NCBI GenBank assembly: GCA_021825365.1
Contig: JAKAHR010000011.1
Span: 43,737 to 107,736 of the forward strand
Reading direction: 5' to 3'
Length of the DNA: 64,000 bases
From: Nitrospirota bacterium
GTDB lineage: Bacteria; Nitrospirota; Thermodesulfovibrionia; Thermodesulfovibrionales; UBA6898
Shown: piece after piece, positions 50,379 through 58,951 of the stretch
How the letters are laid out: each line of letters starts with the position of its first letter
Position numbering within the stretch: the stretch's first letter is position 1
Position numbers and translations under genes: made by a program
The notes under the pieces: model-generated
What the model was told of the DNA's origin: nothing
The model's database searches: none
The model's input: only the letters and a program-made list of their open reading frames with translations

Positions 50379-50720
50379 ATGGACATACCCAGGACCACGG
50401 TTGATGAGCTGAAGGCGATGATGGACAGCGGCGAGACCGTTATTGTACTCGATGTGCGCCAGCCGGAGGCGTATGCCGGCAGCAATAAGAAGATCAGGGG
50501 TGCGGTCTACCTTGACCCCAATAACGATGTTGCGATAAGGGAATTCGGCAGGGGGCTCGACCGGAAGGCGGCCATTGTCGCCTACTGCACCTGAAAAGAG
50601 GAGCACAGCAGTGCCCGTGTGGCAGGCATATTGATGGAGGAAGGGTTTTCCCGGGTATCGGCCCTGAAGGGAGGCTGGGCCGCCTGGCTTAAGGCCGAAT
50701 ATCCGCGGGAGATGAAATAG
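50379..50720 (+). CDS. Single-domain rhodanese, probable selenoprotein
   Basis: Read through one in-frame UGA (50592-50594) the frame is 113 residues: TTVDELKAMMDSGETVIVLDVRQPEAY, VYLDPNN, then AIVAYCT-U-KEEHSSARVAGILMEEGF, and ALKGGWAAWLKAEYP. This is a complete rhodanese fold; relatives have CxC (Cys-Thr-Cys) at the active-site loop, so the UGA replaces the second cysteine (position 72). Stopping there would delete a third of the domain including the GGW helix. A hairpin 21 nt after the UGA fits a SECIS. ATG 50379 follows AAGGGGGAG. The 3' end overlaps the convergent two-CW gene by 32 bp. Confidence 0.78.
50592..50624 (+). promoter_or_regulatory. Candidate bacterial SECIS of the rhodanese selenoprotein
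   Basis: After UGA 50592-50594, TGCC (50612-50615) pairs with GGCA (50621-50624) around CGTGT; the loop starts 21 nt after the UGA and contains GU. A competing hairpin GCAC/GTGC (50603-50614) is possible. The stem is short, so this is weaker than the YeeE element. Confidence 0.5.
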
Positions 50721-51021
50721 AAGCCTTCCTGCGGTGTGATGTCAGCATGTGGGGCTTGATGATGCCCTCCTCCAGCAGGACCTTCCGGTGAAAGTCGCAG
50801 TCATAGCATCGGAGCCCTGAATCAGAACAGCTCCTCTTTTCCTCTGTCAGGGAATAGATGCCGGCGATCGCCCAGCACATCCTGCCCCCGTTGGTCCCTC
50901 CGTTGAGCCCCTCGGCCGGGATAAAGGAGGCCGCCGGACACTGTCCCAGTTCCTTCACCCGTGTCCCCCGGGGACCCCTGCCGCATTTCTTGAACGTCCA
51001 GCAATTCATCTTTCTTCCCAT
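50689..51021 (-). CDS. Two-CW domain protein (paralogue)
   Basis: A 110-residue cysteine-rich protein with the same layout as the gene at 20984: MNCWTFKKCGRGP, GQCPAAS, GGRMCWAIAG, and CYDCDFHRKV. Its tail (about 25 residues) is longer and low in complexity. Metal or cluster binding is likely from the Cys pattern. The true start may be the ATG at 51009 (fourth codon later, MNCW). It overlaps the end of the rhodanese gene on the other strand. Confidence 0.75.
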   Translation of the reverse strand: MGRKMNCWTFKKCGRGPRGTRVKELGQCPAASFIPAEGLNGGTNGGRMCWAIAGIYSLTEEKRSCSDSGLRCYDCDFHRKVLLEEGIIKPHMLTSHRRKASISSPADIRP

Positions 51022-51262
51022 GGTCGTCCACCTCGCATTTTACCTGATTGCGACTATATGAAGAATTTGTATCATACCAGGGGCGCCAGATCAAATGAAT
51101 TATCACTGCCTCTGTTTTGCGGAAGGTACCGGCCGGGAGGTCTGTTTCCCGTGTCTCACCTGTTTATCACGGAACGTGTCATAATAAAGAAGCAATACAT
51201 CCTGAAGTGTTTATCACGTGGGAAAGAAATAGAGCGGGGTGTCCCGCGGAGGATGCTGAAAT

Positions 51263-51664
51263 ATGACTGGAAAGATTTCTACGGGCGGAGATGTTGACTC
51301 CTTCTGCACGCGATGCAGACTCAATCTGGCTCACATTGTGGTCGCCATGGTGGCCGGGGTCCCTGTCAGGGTGAAGTGCAGGACATGCGGGAGCACTCAC
51401 CGGTTCAGGGGAGCGCCTTCTGACAGGCCGAGGCCGGTGAGAAGGGAATCCGCGTCGCCCCGTTCCCTGCGGCCGACGCCGGCATCTGTTGTCGATGCCG
51501 CCGAGGGGCCGGAGCATTCCTACCGCATGGAAGACTCGTACCGTCCGGGCGATGTCATCGTACACAGCGTCTTTGGAAAAGGGGTGGTGCAGAAGACCTT
51601 GTTCAGGAAGTGCTCCATCCTCTTCAGGGACAGGGAGAGGATTCTCGCCACGGCGAATACCTAG
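51263..51664 (+). CDS. Zinc-finger protein with C-terminal CarD/UvrD-tail-like motif
   Basis: The 133-residue protein has an N-terminal zinc finger (FCTRCRLNLAHIVVAM, then VKCRTCGSTHRFRG), a Pro/Arg-rich linker and a C-terminal YRPGDVIVHSVFGKGVVQKT. The last segment is the small Tudor-like motif found in CarD and at the end of UvrD-type helicases, which binds RNA polymerase. A transcription-related role is possible but unproven. The stretch 51022-51262 upstream holds no recognised gene. Confidence 0.65.
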   Translation: MTGKISTGGDVDSFCTRCRLNLAHIVVAMVAGVPVRVKCRTCGSTHRFRGAPSDRPRPVRRESASPRSLRPTPASVVDAAEGPEHSYRMEDSYRPGDVIVHSVFGKGVVQKTLFRKCSILFRDRERILATANT

Positions 51665-51719
51665 CAGGGCCGGCAGCCCGTTTTGCGGCGGGCGGATATT
51701 TACCCGTCCGTATTTCTTG

Positions 51720-51728
51720 TGGTATGCT
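51720..51728 (+). promoter_or_regulatory. Extended -10 promoter (TGG-TATGCT)
   Basis: TG 51720-51721, G, TATGCT 51723-51728, 40 bp before the DUF4388 gene start. Confidence 0.4.
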
Positions 51729-51767
51729 TCTCTATACGATACCTTATGCTATGCCAGTCAGGCATGT

Positions 51768-53582
51768 ATGGCCTTTACCGGAGATTTAGAACAGCTACAT
51801 ATTGTTGATATCATCCAGCTTCTCCATACAACGAGAAAGTCCGGTACTTTTTCCGTAAAGGGGGAACGGGGAGAAAGCCGGATCATTTTCAGCAACGGCT
51901 ATATCGTCGGCGCCAGCCATCTCAACAACAGGGTACGCATCGGTACGGTGCTGGTCACCCTGAAGATCATCACGAAGAATGACCTCCAACAGGCCCTCGA
52001 TGCCCAGAAGAAGGCGGGAAAGGGCCGCAAACCACTGATCACCACGCTTATCGAGATGGGAAAGACCGGGCATGAAGAGGCTTCGCGCGCCCTGAAGAAG
52101 CTGATAGAGATGACGGTTGTCGAACTGATAGGCTGGACCCGGGGGACCTTCACCCTGGATGCCAATGACATCGCCGTGACCCCGGAGTGCAGCTATCCCG
52201 TCGGCACGATGGAACAGACGATGAGCCTCGACGCACAGATGGTCCTGATGGACGCCCTCCGTATCTTCGATGAGAGGGAGAGAGACCGTCAGAACGGAAA
52301 ACAGGTGCCTTCGTTTGAGGAGATGTTCGCCGAGGTAGTCCCCGCGGAGGAAGCGGGTCCGGGCGGCGGGAGGGGACCGGTCATCACCGCCGACGATCTC
52401 GGCCTCGGAGACCTGGACCACCTCGAGAGACGGATACCTCAGCCCGTCCAGGCGAGCGAGACCTTTGACCCTGCCGAGATACACCGCCAGAAGATACGGG
52501 AGACGCTGACCGGCTTTTCATCCGAGAAGCAGGAGGAGTTTGTCTCCTTCCTGTTCAGGTCTGCCGCCCGCATGGGGGGGCAGGAGAGCGCGGCGCGGCG
52601 TGACGTCCGTACCCGGGCGATGATCCTCTTCAGCGAGGATGAGCTGATAAAGCACTCGGTCATGACCATATGCAAGAACGAAGGCGTCCTCGTCTTCGCG
52701 ACAGACGGCGAGGAGGAACTGGATCGAATCGTTGAGCAGTGTCTCCTGATCAGGACGGTGCCGATCCTCGTATGGGACTGCCCCGGGACGCCGGCGGGCC
52801 TGTTGTCCGAAGAACAGATCGTCAGTCTGCGCCAGCGCGCGGGGGTACACTATCCGCAGGTTTCGATGATCCAGATGACCTCTGCCGGGGATTATGCCTT
52901 TGCGATGCAGGCATACCGCGACGGTATCAGGGCGGTTTTCCCCAAGCCCTCGAGAAAGGAACCGGATGGTGCGTTCATCGACTACCTCATGGAATTCCTC
53001 GATACCTTCAACAGATACATCATGACATTTTTTGGAGAGCAGACGGAACGCGCGGATGAGGATGGCCGGTTTGCCAGGCTGCAGAACAGCGTTGCCGGCC
53101 TGCGTGACCTGATGGAGCCCCAGGAGGTTTCCCGCTTCCTGCTCCAGTCGGTCTCGGAGGTATTCGAGAGGTCCGTTACCCTCGTCGTGCGGGCAGCGGA
53201 ACTTGTCGGTGACCGGGCGATAGGCCTGCAGGCGGGTGGTGACAGAGGACCTACATCTGCCGCATCACTGAAGATACCCCTGACCATGCCGTCGGTCTTC
53301 AGCGAGGTGGTCGAAAAGGGCCGGTTGTTTTATAATGAAAGCGATGACAGGGTCTTGAGGGAGCATCTCTTCACCGGCATCGGCGCACCCCTGAGACCGA
53401 CCGTATTTCTCCTCCCGATAAAGGTCCGGGGAAAGGTGATAGCCCTGACCTATGGAGATTTCGGGGGGAGAGAGGTTGAAACGGTCCGGACGGATGTCCT
53501 TCAGATACTCGCCGATCATGCCGGCGTCGTGCTGGAGAATGCCCTGTACCGCAAGCAGCTCAGCAGGACAGGCAGCAGGTGA
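51768..53582 (+). CDS. DUF4388 (PATAN-like) protein with receiver-like and GAF regions
   Basis: The 604-residue protein starts with a DUF4388 domain (AFTGDLEQLHIVDIIQLLHT, TRKSGTFSVKG, GYIVGASH), then helical regions, a receiver-like domain (about residues 285-410, RAMILFSEDELIKHSVMTI ... VWDCPGTP) and a C-terminal GAF-type domain. DUF4388 proteins in Myxococcota and Nitrospirota associate with motility and signalling. It is followed after 27 bp by a PilT gene, which supports a role in type IV pilus control. ATG 51768 has no clear ribosome-binding site. Confidence 0.8.
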   Translation: MAFTGDLEQLHIVDIIQLLHTTRKSGTFSVKGERGESRIIFSNGYIVGASHLNNRVRIGTVLVTLKIITKNDLQQALDAQKKAGKGRKPLITTLIEMGKTGHEEASRALKKLIEMTVVELIGWTRGTFTLDANDIAVTPECSYPVGTMEQTMSLDAQMVLMDALRIFDERERDRQNGKQVPSFEEMFAEVVPAEEAGPGGGRGPVITADDLGLGDLDHLERRIPQPVQASETFDPAEIHRQKIRETLTGFSSEKQEEFVSFLFRSAARMGGQESAARRDVRTRAMILFSEDELIKHSVMTICKNEGVLVFATDGEEELDRIVEQCLLIRTVPILVWDCPGTPAGLLSEEQIVSLRQRAGVHYPQVSMIQMTSAGDYAFAMQAYRDGIRAVFPKPSRKEPDGAFIDYLMEFLDTFNRYIMTFFGEQTERADEDGRFARLQNSVAGLRDLMEPQEVSRFLLQSVSEVFERSVTLVVRAAELVGDRAIGLQAGGDRGPTSAASLKIPLTMPSVFSEVVEKGRLFYNESDDRVLREHLFTGIGAPLRPTVFLLPIKVRGKVIALTYGDFGGREVETVRTDVLQILADHAGVVLENALYRKQLSRTGSR

Positions 53583-53609
53583 CGGAAAGATAATTCGAGA
53601 GGAGCGATC

Positions 53610-54677
53610 ATGGACATTGCCACCTTTACGCAGATCCTGGAGATAGCCTTTGAGAAGAAGGTCTCGGATATCCATTTTGAAGTGGACAATCCGCCCATCT
53701 TCAGGGCCCGGGGCCACCTGATCCGTTCGAAGCTCAATACCCTGACGAAGAAGGATACGGAGTTTATCGCCGCGACGGTGATGGAACAGAACAACCGGAA
53801 GCTCCCGGAAGACCTGAAGGAGTTCGACACCTCCTACACGCTCGCCGAGGTTGGCCGCTTCCGGGCGAGCATCTTCCGTCAGAGGGGGAATATCGGTATC
53901 GTGATGCGCGTCATTCCGCACCATGTCGGCACCTTCCAGGAGCTGAACCTTCCGCCGGTGCTGGGGGATATCGTGAAGGCCCCCAACGGCCTGATCCTCG
54001 TTTGCGGGCCGACGGGCAACGGCAAGTCAACGACCCTCGCCTCGATGCTGCGGCATATCAACGACCAGTTCAACTACAGCATCATAACCGTGGAAGACCC
54101 CATTGAGTTCATTTTTCACTCCAACAAGAGCTGCATAATCCAGCGGGAGGTGGGCATTGATACCGAGACATTCGGCGGCGCGCTGAAGGCCGCGATGCGC
54201 ATGGACCCAGATGTCATCATGGTGGGTGAAATGCGCGACCTCGAGACGATCGACGCCTGCATCAAGGCTGCTGAAACAGGGCATCTTGTCCTGTCTACCC
54301 TCCATACGCACAACGCCGCTTCCACCATAAGCCGCATGATGGGGTATTTCCCGCCGACGACGCAGGAAAACGTCCGCCACCGCCTTGCCGAGAGTCTCGT
54401 GGCTACGGTTTCGCTGAGGCTGGTGAGGGGAAAGAGCGGGGAGACGATACTGCCTGCCCTCGAAGTCATGTACGCCACCTCAACCATAAAGGCATGCATC
54501 CGGGAAGGACATCTGGATGAGATCGAGCATCACATCGAAAAGGGCCGCGATGAATATCGGATGCAGACACTGGACCAGCATCTGATACAGCTCTGCAAGC
54601 AGGAAGTCATAACCCTCGACGAGGCGCGGAGGATCTCCCGCTCGACCGATCTGGAAAGGAAGCTCATCTACTCGTAA
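53610..54677 (+). CDS. Type IV pilus retraction ATPase, PilT/PilU family
   Basis: The 355-residue hexameric motor ATPase has Walker A GPTGNGKSTTLASML, Asp box TVEDPIEFI, Walker B DPDVIMVGEMRDLETI and the His box GHLVLSTLHTHNA. The AIRNLIRE motif of true PilT is not present; the C-terminus is closer to PilU. It powers pilus retraction and twitching. GAGAGGAG precedes the ATG, and it is paired with the DUF4388 gene. Confidence 0.92.
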   Translation: MDIATFTQILEIAFEKKVSDIHFEVDNPPIFRARGHLIRSKLNTLTKKDTEFIAATVMEQNNRKLPEDLKEFDTSYTLAEVGRFRASIFRQRGNIGIVMRVIPHHVGTFQELNLPPVLGDIVKAPNGLILVCGPTGNGKSTTLASMLRHINDQFNYSIITVEDPIEFIFHSNKSCIIQREVGIDTETFGGALKAAMRMDPDVIMVGEMRDLETIDACIKAAETGHLVLSTLHTHNAASTISRMMGYFPPTTQENVRHRLAESLVATVSLRLVRGKSGETILPALEVMYATSTIKACIREGHLDEIEHHIEKGRDEYRMQTLDQHLIQLCKQEVITLDEARRISRSTDLERKLIYS

Positions 54678-54713
54678 GTCCGTGTCCTGCAGAAAGCAGG
54701 CCGGGCGGATTTC

Positions 54714-55577
54714 CTAATACCACAGATAGTCCGCAATATTGCCGCCGGCTGTCCCCTGCAGCATTTCCAGAAAGCGCGCCGGAAGGAGCACCACGCTGTC
54801 GACCGCCCGGTGGCGGGACAGCAGAGACGGAAGGGCAGCCCTCGCTGCATGTGCTGCGCCGGCCAGGACGACGACGGTGGATTCGCCCCTCCGTAAAAGG
54901 CCTGCAAGATGCAGCGCCATGACTGAATCGACATATCGTTGCGCCTCACAGAAATAAGGGAAATCGCGACCGTGTGCGTCCGCCGCCGCCATGGACTTCA
55001 TCAGCCGGGCATACACCTCATCAGCGCTGCAGTCCGCAAAACGGAGTTCCCGGGACTGCTCTTGCGAAATGACCGCCGGACCCTGTGAGGCGATTGAAAC
55101 GGTGATGGCCTTATCAGTGCCGATGCCGAAGAGGGGGATGCCCGCGTCGCGGCAAAAACCGAGAATATCGTCATAGTAGTAAACAAAGTCTGACCAGAAA
55201 AGCCCCGTCAGTCTTTCAAAAGACGAATCGTCGAGAAGCCTGCCGGACCATCTGGAGAGGACACCCTGTTGCGCTGCGGGGAAGACCTCGAATGCAACGA
55301 CTACCCTCTTCCCGCGGCTATGGAGGTGGCGGATCACCGCCAGTTGCAGGAGGTGATCGCTGTCCTCGGTATGTCCCTCACCGATAAAAAGCACGCGCGC
55401 CCGTTCAATGCGCCCCAGCATCTCCCCGATGCTCAGGGTCTGGTGGTCCGCGAGCGACTCATACCGGCCCGGAAGCGATGCGCAGCCGGAGCAGGACAGG
55501 AGAAAGAGGCATGACAGGAGGCATGCGGCGGCGTGGTAGTGTCGCCTATGCCGCGATCGCGCGATTCCGTGCATCAC
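54714..55577 (-). CDS. ChaN-family lipoprotein (heme/iron-regulated)
   Basis: The 287-residue protein has a lipoprotein signal (LLSCLFLLSCSGC, lipobox cysteine about residue 31) and the ChaN/Tiki-superfamily motifs: LFIGEGHTEDSDH (GExH...H metal/heme site), VVAFEVFPAAQQ and, near the C-terminus, VVVLAGAAHAARAALPS. ChaN binds heme or acts as a metalloprotease-like lipoprotein. Alone here on the minus strand; a good sigma70 promoter (55597) faces away from it. Confidence 0.82.
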   Translation of the reverse strand: MMHGIARSRHRRHYHAAACLLSCLFLLSCSGCASLPGRYESLADHQTLSIGEMLGRIERARVLFIGEGHTEDSDHLLQLAVIRHLHSRGKRVVVAFEVFPAAQQGVLSRWSGRLLDDSSFERLTGLFWSDFVYYYDDILGFCRDAGIPLFGIGTDKAITVSIASQGPAVISQEQSRELRFADCSADEVYARLMKSMAAADAHGRDFPYFCEAQRYVDSVMALHLAGLLRRGESTVVVLAGAAHAARAALPSLLSRHRAVDSVVLLPARFLEMLQGTAGGNIADYLWY

Positions 55578-55596
55578 CTTAAAATATCACAATTCC

Positions 55597-55625
55597 TTGC
55601 AAGATGCGCCCTGTTTTTGTATCAT
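55597..55625 (+). promoter_or_regulatory. Sigma70-type promoter for the DUF4124 gene
   Basis: -35 TTGCAA (55597-55602), 17-bp spacer, -10 TATCAT (55620-55625), leaving a leader of about 100 nt before the GTG at 55733. Confidence 0.55.
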
Positions 55626-55732
55626 GATGTCGTCAGACCCCGCATAAGAGGGCTGTCGCGGAGGGAATGTGGCAGAATCGATTCCTCCGCAGATCTGTCC
55701 ATGATTGCGTGACTCTGTTCAGGAGGAATGCC

Positions 55733-56242
55733 GTGAGATATGTGCTGGCTGTCTTTTTTATCGCCGCGATCTGCTTTTCAGCGTACGGCGAGGTATATAC
55801 CTGCAGGGATGAGAAAGGCGGGATACTGCTTACAGACGACCCCTGCGTTGAACGGCCAAACGCGCAGCGGCCGTCCACCAGCTCGCCTGCAGACACGACA
55901 CACCGTGAAAAGAGGCAGGCGGACAACCGTCCCGCTGCCGTCAACAATGTCAAGAAAAGTCCCCGCGGGAATCTTGCTGCAGCGCACACGCTGCAACCTG
56001 TCTCACCGACGAAGGCCGACATACGACAAAAGCCCGTCGCCGAGGGGACAAGGGAAGGCCGCGGAGAAGACGGTAATCGGATTATTGCCCTGGCGCTGTG
56101 CAGCACGCGGTGCTCGGAGGCGGCGGAGGGCTGCAGCTCCGGCTGTTCGAAGGGGTCGCCCGGCCCGGCAGACTCCGACGGGTGCAGGACCTCCTGCCGG
56201 AATACGCAGTATGCCTGCATGGACGACTGCAAAACACGATAG
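55733..56242 (+). CDS. Exported DUF4124-domain protein with Cys-rich tail
   Basis: A 169-residue product with a signal peptide (RYVLAVFFIAAICFSAYG), a DUF4124 domain (EVYTCRDEKGGILLTDDPC), a long Ser/Thr/Arg-rich linker and a C-terminal cluster of eight cysteines (CSTRCSEAAEGCSSGC ... CRTSCRNTQYACMDDC). GTG 55733 with AGGAGG (55721-55726) is preferred to the upstream frame. DUF4124 proteins are periplasmic; the Cys-rich tail suggests disulfides or metal binding. Confidence 0.75.
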   Translation: MRYVLAVFFIAAICFSAYGEVYTCRDEKGGILLTDDPCVERPNAQRPSTSSPADTTHREKRQADNRPAAVNNVKKSPRGNLAAAHTLQPVSPTKADIRQKPVAEGTREGRGEDGNRIIALALCSTRCSEAAEGCSSGCSKGSPGPADSDGCRTSCRNTQYACMDDCKTR

Positions 56243-56328
56243 CCTGCCCGCTCCGCAATTCTCGGAATAGGACGCAGGATGCGGTACAATAGGTCTCCGG
56301 AATAACCCCGGTCTGTTCGAAGAGGTAC

Positions 56329-57483
56329 ATGAAGACGACTCCCCGGATACGGTCTTTTCTCGAAGGCTGCAGCACGATGGCATTTATCGTCGCCGTTTTT
56401 GTCATCTCACGGCTGTGTGTTATGGCGGGCATATTTTTTGGAAGGAAGTTCATACAGTCGCCGGCAGGCCTTTCGTATCCCGCTGACAGTCACTGGTGGG
56501 ATGCCCTCGTCAGATGGGACGCCGGCAGATTCCTGAGCATTGTGACGGATGGGTATGCGTTCGTTCCCGACGGTCAGACGTACAATATATCCCTTTTTCC
56601 CTTTGTTCCCCTGAGCATCAGGTTCTTCTCCGGTATTATGTCCGTCACCCCTGTCGTCGCCGGGCTGCTTCTTTCGAATCTCTTTTTCCTCTGCGCTCTG
56701 CTCCTCCTCTATCGATATACCGAGGAGTGCCATCGTGAAGCGGACGCGCATCTGGTCGTGGTCCTGACCGCCTTCTTTCCGCTGGGGGTCTTTTATTCGT
56801 CGATTTATTCGGAGTCAGCCTTCCTGTTCTTTTCCGTATTGTCCTTCCTGATGTATTCGCGGGGGAGGTACGTGCTGTCTGCGATCGGCCTTTTATTCCT
56901 CTGCACCACGAGGCTTGCGGGGCTGTTCGTCTTTGCAGCCCTGGCCGTCTCCTACCTGACGAATCAGGTAATCGTCATGAAGGGAAAAGGCCGCCGCATC
57001 GACCGGAAGGCACTGGCCCGGTTCATCGCCTGGGCGCTGTTGTCGGTTTCAGGGTTCGCGGCGTTTCTTGTGTACCAGGAAGTCGCCCTCGGCTACTGGG
57101 ATGCCTTCATCAGGGTGCAGGCGGGGTGGAACAGGCACATCGGAAATTTCGGTGGCCTTCTGGATGAATTGACGTCTCCTGACCCGTTCCGCATCATGAA
57201 CATTATTCCGGCAGCGGTCACCCTGGCGATAAGCCTGCGGCTGTTGTTTCTGAGCGCCTACCGGACACATGCCCTGTGGGGAATCCTGTCCGTAGCCATC
57301 CCCCTGTCGACCGGCTCCTTCATCTCGATGACCAGGCTGACGATGGTATTTTTCCCGATGCTGATCTATCTGGCTTCCCTGATGAAGGGGCATCCCCTGC
57401 TGCGGGACGCAGGCCTTTCCCTGTCTCTGTCCGGGCTCGTCATCCTGACGTCACTATTTGTCAGGATGTACTTCCTGGGGTAG
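56329..57483 (+). CDS. PIG-V-like mannosyltransferase family membrane protein
   Basis: The 384-residue protein has about nine membrane helices and the motifs of the GT-C PIG-V family: WWDALVRWDAGRFLSIVTDGY (shown in part; the conserved RWD near the first lumen loop), FPFVPLSIRFF, PLGVFYSSIYSESAF and FLCTTRLAGLF. Eukaryotic PIG-V adds mannose to GPI; bacterial relatives are thought to glycosylate lipids or proteins using polyprenyl donors. No clear operon partner. Confidence 0.82.
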   Translation: MKTTPRIRSFLEGCSTMAFIVAVFVISRLCVMAGIFFGRKFIQSPAGLSYPADSHWWDALVRWDAGRFLSIVTDGYAFVPDGQTYNISLFPFVPLSIRFFSGIMSVTPVVAGLLLSNLFFLCALLLLYRYTEECHREADAHLVVVLTAFFPLGVFYSSIYSESAFLFFSVLSFLMYSRGRYVLSAIGLLFLCTTRLAGLFVFAALAVSYLTNQVIVMKGKGRRIDRKALARFIAWALLSVSGFAAFLVYQEVALGYWDAFIRVQAGWNRHIGNFGGLLDELTSPDPFRIMNIIPAAVTLAISLRLLFLSAYRTHALWGILSVAIPLSTGSFISMTRLTMVFFPMLIYLASLMKGHPLLRDAGLSLSLSGLVILTSLFVRMYFLG

Positions 57484-57639
57484 GCGACGGCAGGGGCATT
57501 ATTCAGAACCCAAGGGTGCACGTGCCCCGGTTTTCCTGCCCCCGTCCGCCTTCCCGTGTCCTGACGGCTCCACGGCCGCTGCATGCAGGCGTTCGACGTA
57601 GTGGGTGAATTGGATGAGGGAATGACAACAGACCCGAGG

Positions 57640-58443
57640 CTAGCCCCTGTTCTCCAGTTCGTCCATCTTCCTGCTCGCCTCGGTGAGACGCTCATGCTCT
57701 TCGGGTGAGAGAGAGCCGATCCCGTTCGCGCCGACCTTATCGAGAAGCGCGTCGATCTCCTTCTGGAGTTTCTGCTTTTCCCGGTCCCTGTCCCAGACAA
57801 CTTTTAGATGGCGATCGCGTCTCTTCTGAGTCCTCCAGGCGGAGACGGTCCCCTGCCAGTCGGACCACTTCATGTAGACGAGGCCGAAGAACATTCCGCC
57901 GAGATGGGCGACGTGCGCGATGCCGCTTTGGGACGCCGCCAGAGCGGTGAGGAACTCGATGAGGCCGATGACGATCACAAAATACTTTGCCTTAACAGGA
58001 AGGATACCCCAGATATAGATGAGCTGGTTGGGGAAGAGAATCGCGAAGGCCATCAGAAGTCCGTAGATGGCTCCGGATGCGCCGACGATCGGCACCATGC
58101 TGGACGGAGTAACCAGGGCATTCAGCAGGCCAGCCCCTATTCCGCAGATGAAGTAAAAGAGGACGAACCTGCGCGAGCCCCACGTTGATTCGAGTGCGGC
58201 CCCGAACATCCAGAGGACGATCATATTAAAAAAGATGTGGAAGATCCCGCCGTGGAGGAACATATAGGTCACCGGCTGCCAGATGAGCCCTTCCCAGAAA
58301 CGGGCCGGCGTCAGGCCGAGCAGCAGCGAGAGTCTGACTGGCAAAACCAGGCCGCAGATATATGCTGCAGAATTGAGCAAAATCAAATACTTAACAGCAG
58401 GGGTTATCCTTGGGAAGAAACCCCTTAATCCTCCATAGCGCAC
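57640..58443 (-). CDS. Rhomboid-family intramembrane serine protease
   Basis: A 267-residue protein with six or seven membrane helices, the catalytic Ser in GASGAIYGLL and the catalytic His in HVAHLGGMFFG, plus NMIVLWMFGAALE (the HxxxN region has IFHIFFNM). A charged C-terminal tail of about 60 residues (KEIDALLDKVGANGIGSLSP) follows, seen in many bacterial rhomboids of this length. It cleaves membrane proteins; the substrate is unknown. Confidence 0.9.
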   Translation of the reverse strand: MRYGGLRGFFPRITPAVKYLILLNSAAYICGLVLPVRLSLLLGLTPARFWEGLIWQPVTYMFLHGGIFHIFFNMIVLWMFGAALESTWGSRRFVLFYFICGIGAGLLNALVTPSSMVPIVGASGAIYGLLMAFAILFPNQLIYIWGILPVKAKYFVIVIGLIEFLTALAASQSGIAHVAHLGGMFFGLVYMKWSDWQGTVSAWRTQKRRDRHLKVVWDRDREKQKLQKEIDALLDKVGANGIGSLSPEEHERLTEASRKMDELENRG

Positions 58444-58553
58444 ACATGCTCCTTTAACACCGAACTGATCCCTCCTAGTATAGCGTACAGAGTGGGGCTG
58501 GAAGAACCAAAATTACAGGTTCAGAATTATCTCACATTCTAAATATATCTTTA

Positions 58554-58570
58554 TTTTTTTTTTTTTTTTT
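58554..58570. repeat. Homopolymer of 17 T upstream of the HTH gene
   Basis: Seventeen consecutive T, 16 bp before the GTG start at 58587, in a locally AT-rich stretch (58500-58570) between the rhomboid and HTH genes. Tracts of this length are prone to slippage in replication and in sequencing. Confidence 0.9.
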
Positions 58571-58586
58571 GGTAAGTTCAGATACC

Positions 58587-58898
58587 GTGGAAAAGAGGCT
58601 TGAAGAAGTCAGGCTGTCATCCGGCCTGGAGATAGGCGATATCTCCAGAATGACCCGTATAACGACGAGATATCTCAGGGCGATCGAGAGAGGGGACTTT
58701 TCGGTGCTTCCGGGCGACATCTATGTGAGGGGTTATATCAGGGAATATGCAAAGTGTCTCGGGGTCCCCTTTTCCGAGGCGATCAGGGAATACGAGGTCT
58801 ACTTGGGGAGCCGGGAGCGTGTAGAGAATGATTCGGGGAGTTCCGGCGACGAGGGCGGAAAGATCCTTCCGAAGCTGACTCGTCTTTTTCACCACTAG
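58587..58898 (+). CDS. RodZ-type helix-turn-helix protein, DNA-binding part only
   Basis: The 103-residue protein is a HTH_25/RodZ N-terminal domain: EKRLEEVRLSSGLEIGDISR, MTRITTRYLRAIERGDFSVL, GDIYVRGYIREYAKCLGV. RodZ continues with a membrane helix and a periplasmic domain; here the protein ends after a Glu/Ser-rich stretch with neither. GTG 58587 is preferred to TTG 58569, which lies inside the T tract. It may be a stand-alone regulator. Confidence 0.75.
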   Translation: MEKRLEEVRLSSGLEIGDISRMTRITTRYLRAIERGDFSVLPGDIYVRGYIREYAKCLGVPFSEAIREYEVYLGSRERVENDSGSSGDEGGKILPKLTRLFHH

Positions 58899-58951
58899 GG
58901 TCCCCGGCCTGAGAGACGGACTGTCTTTCAGGCGGCAGCGCGTCTGTTGAT

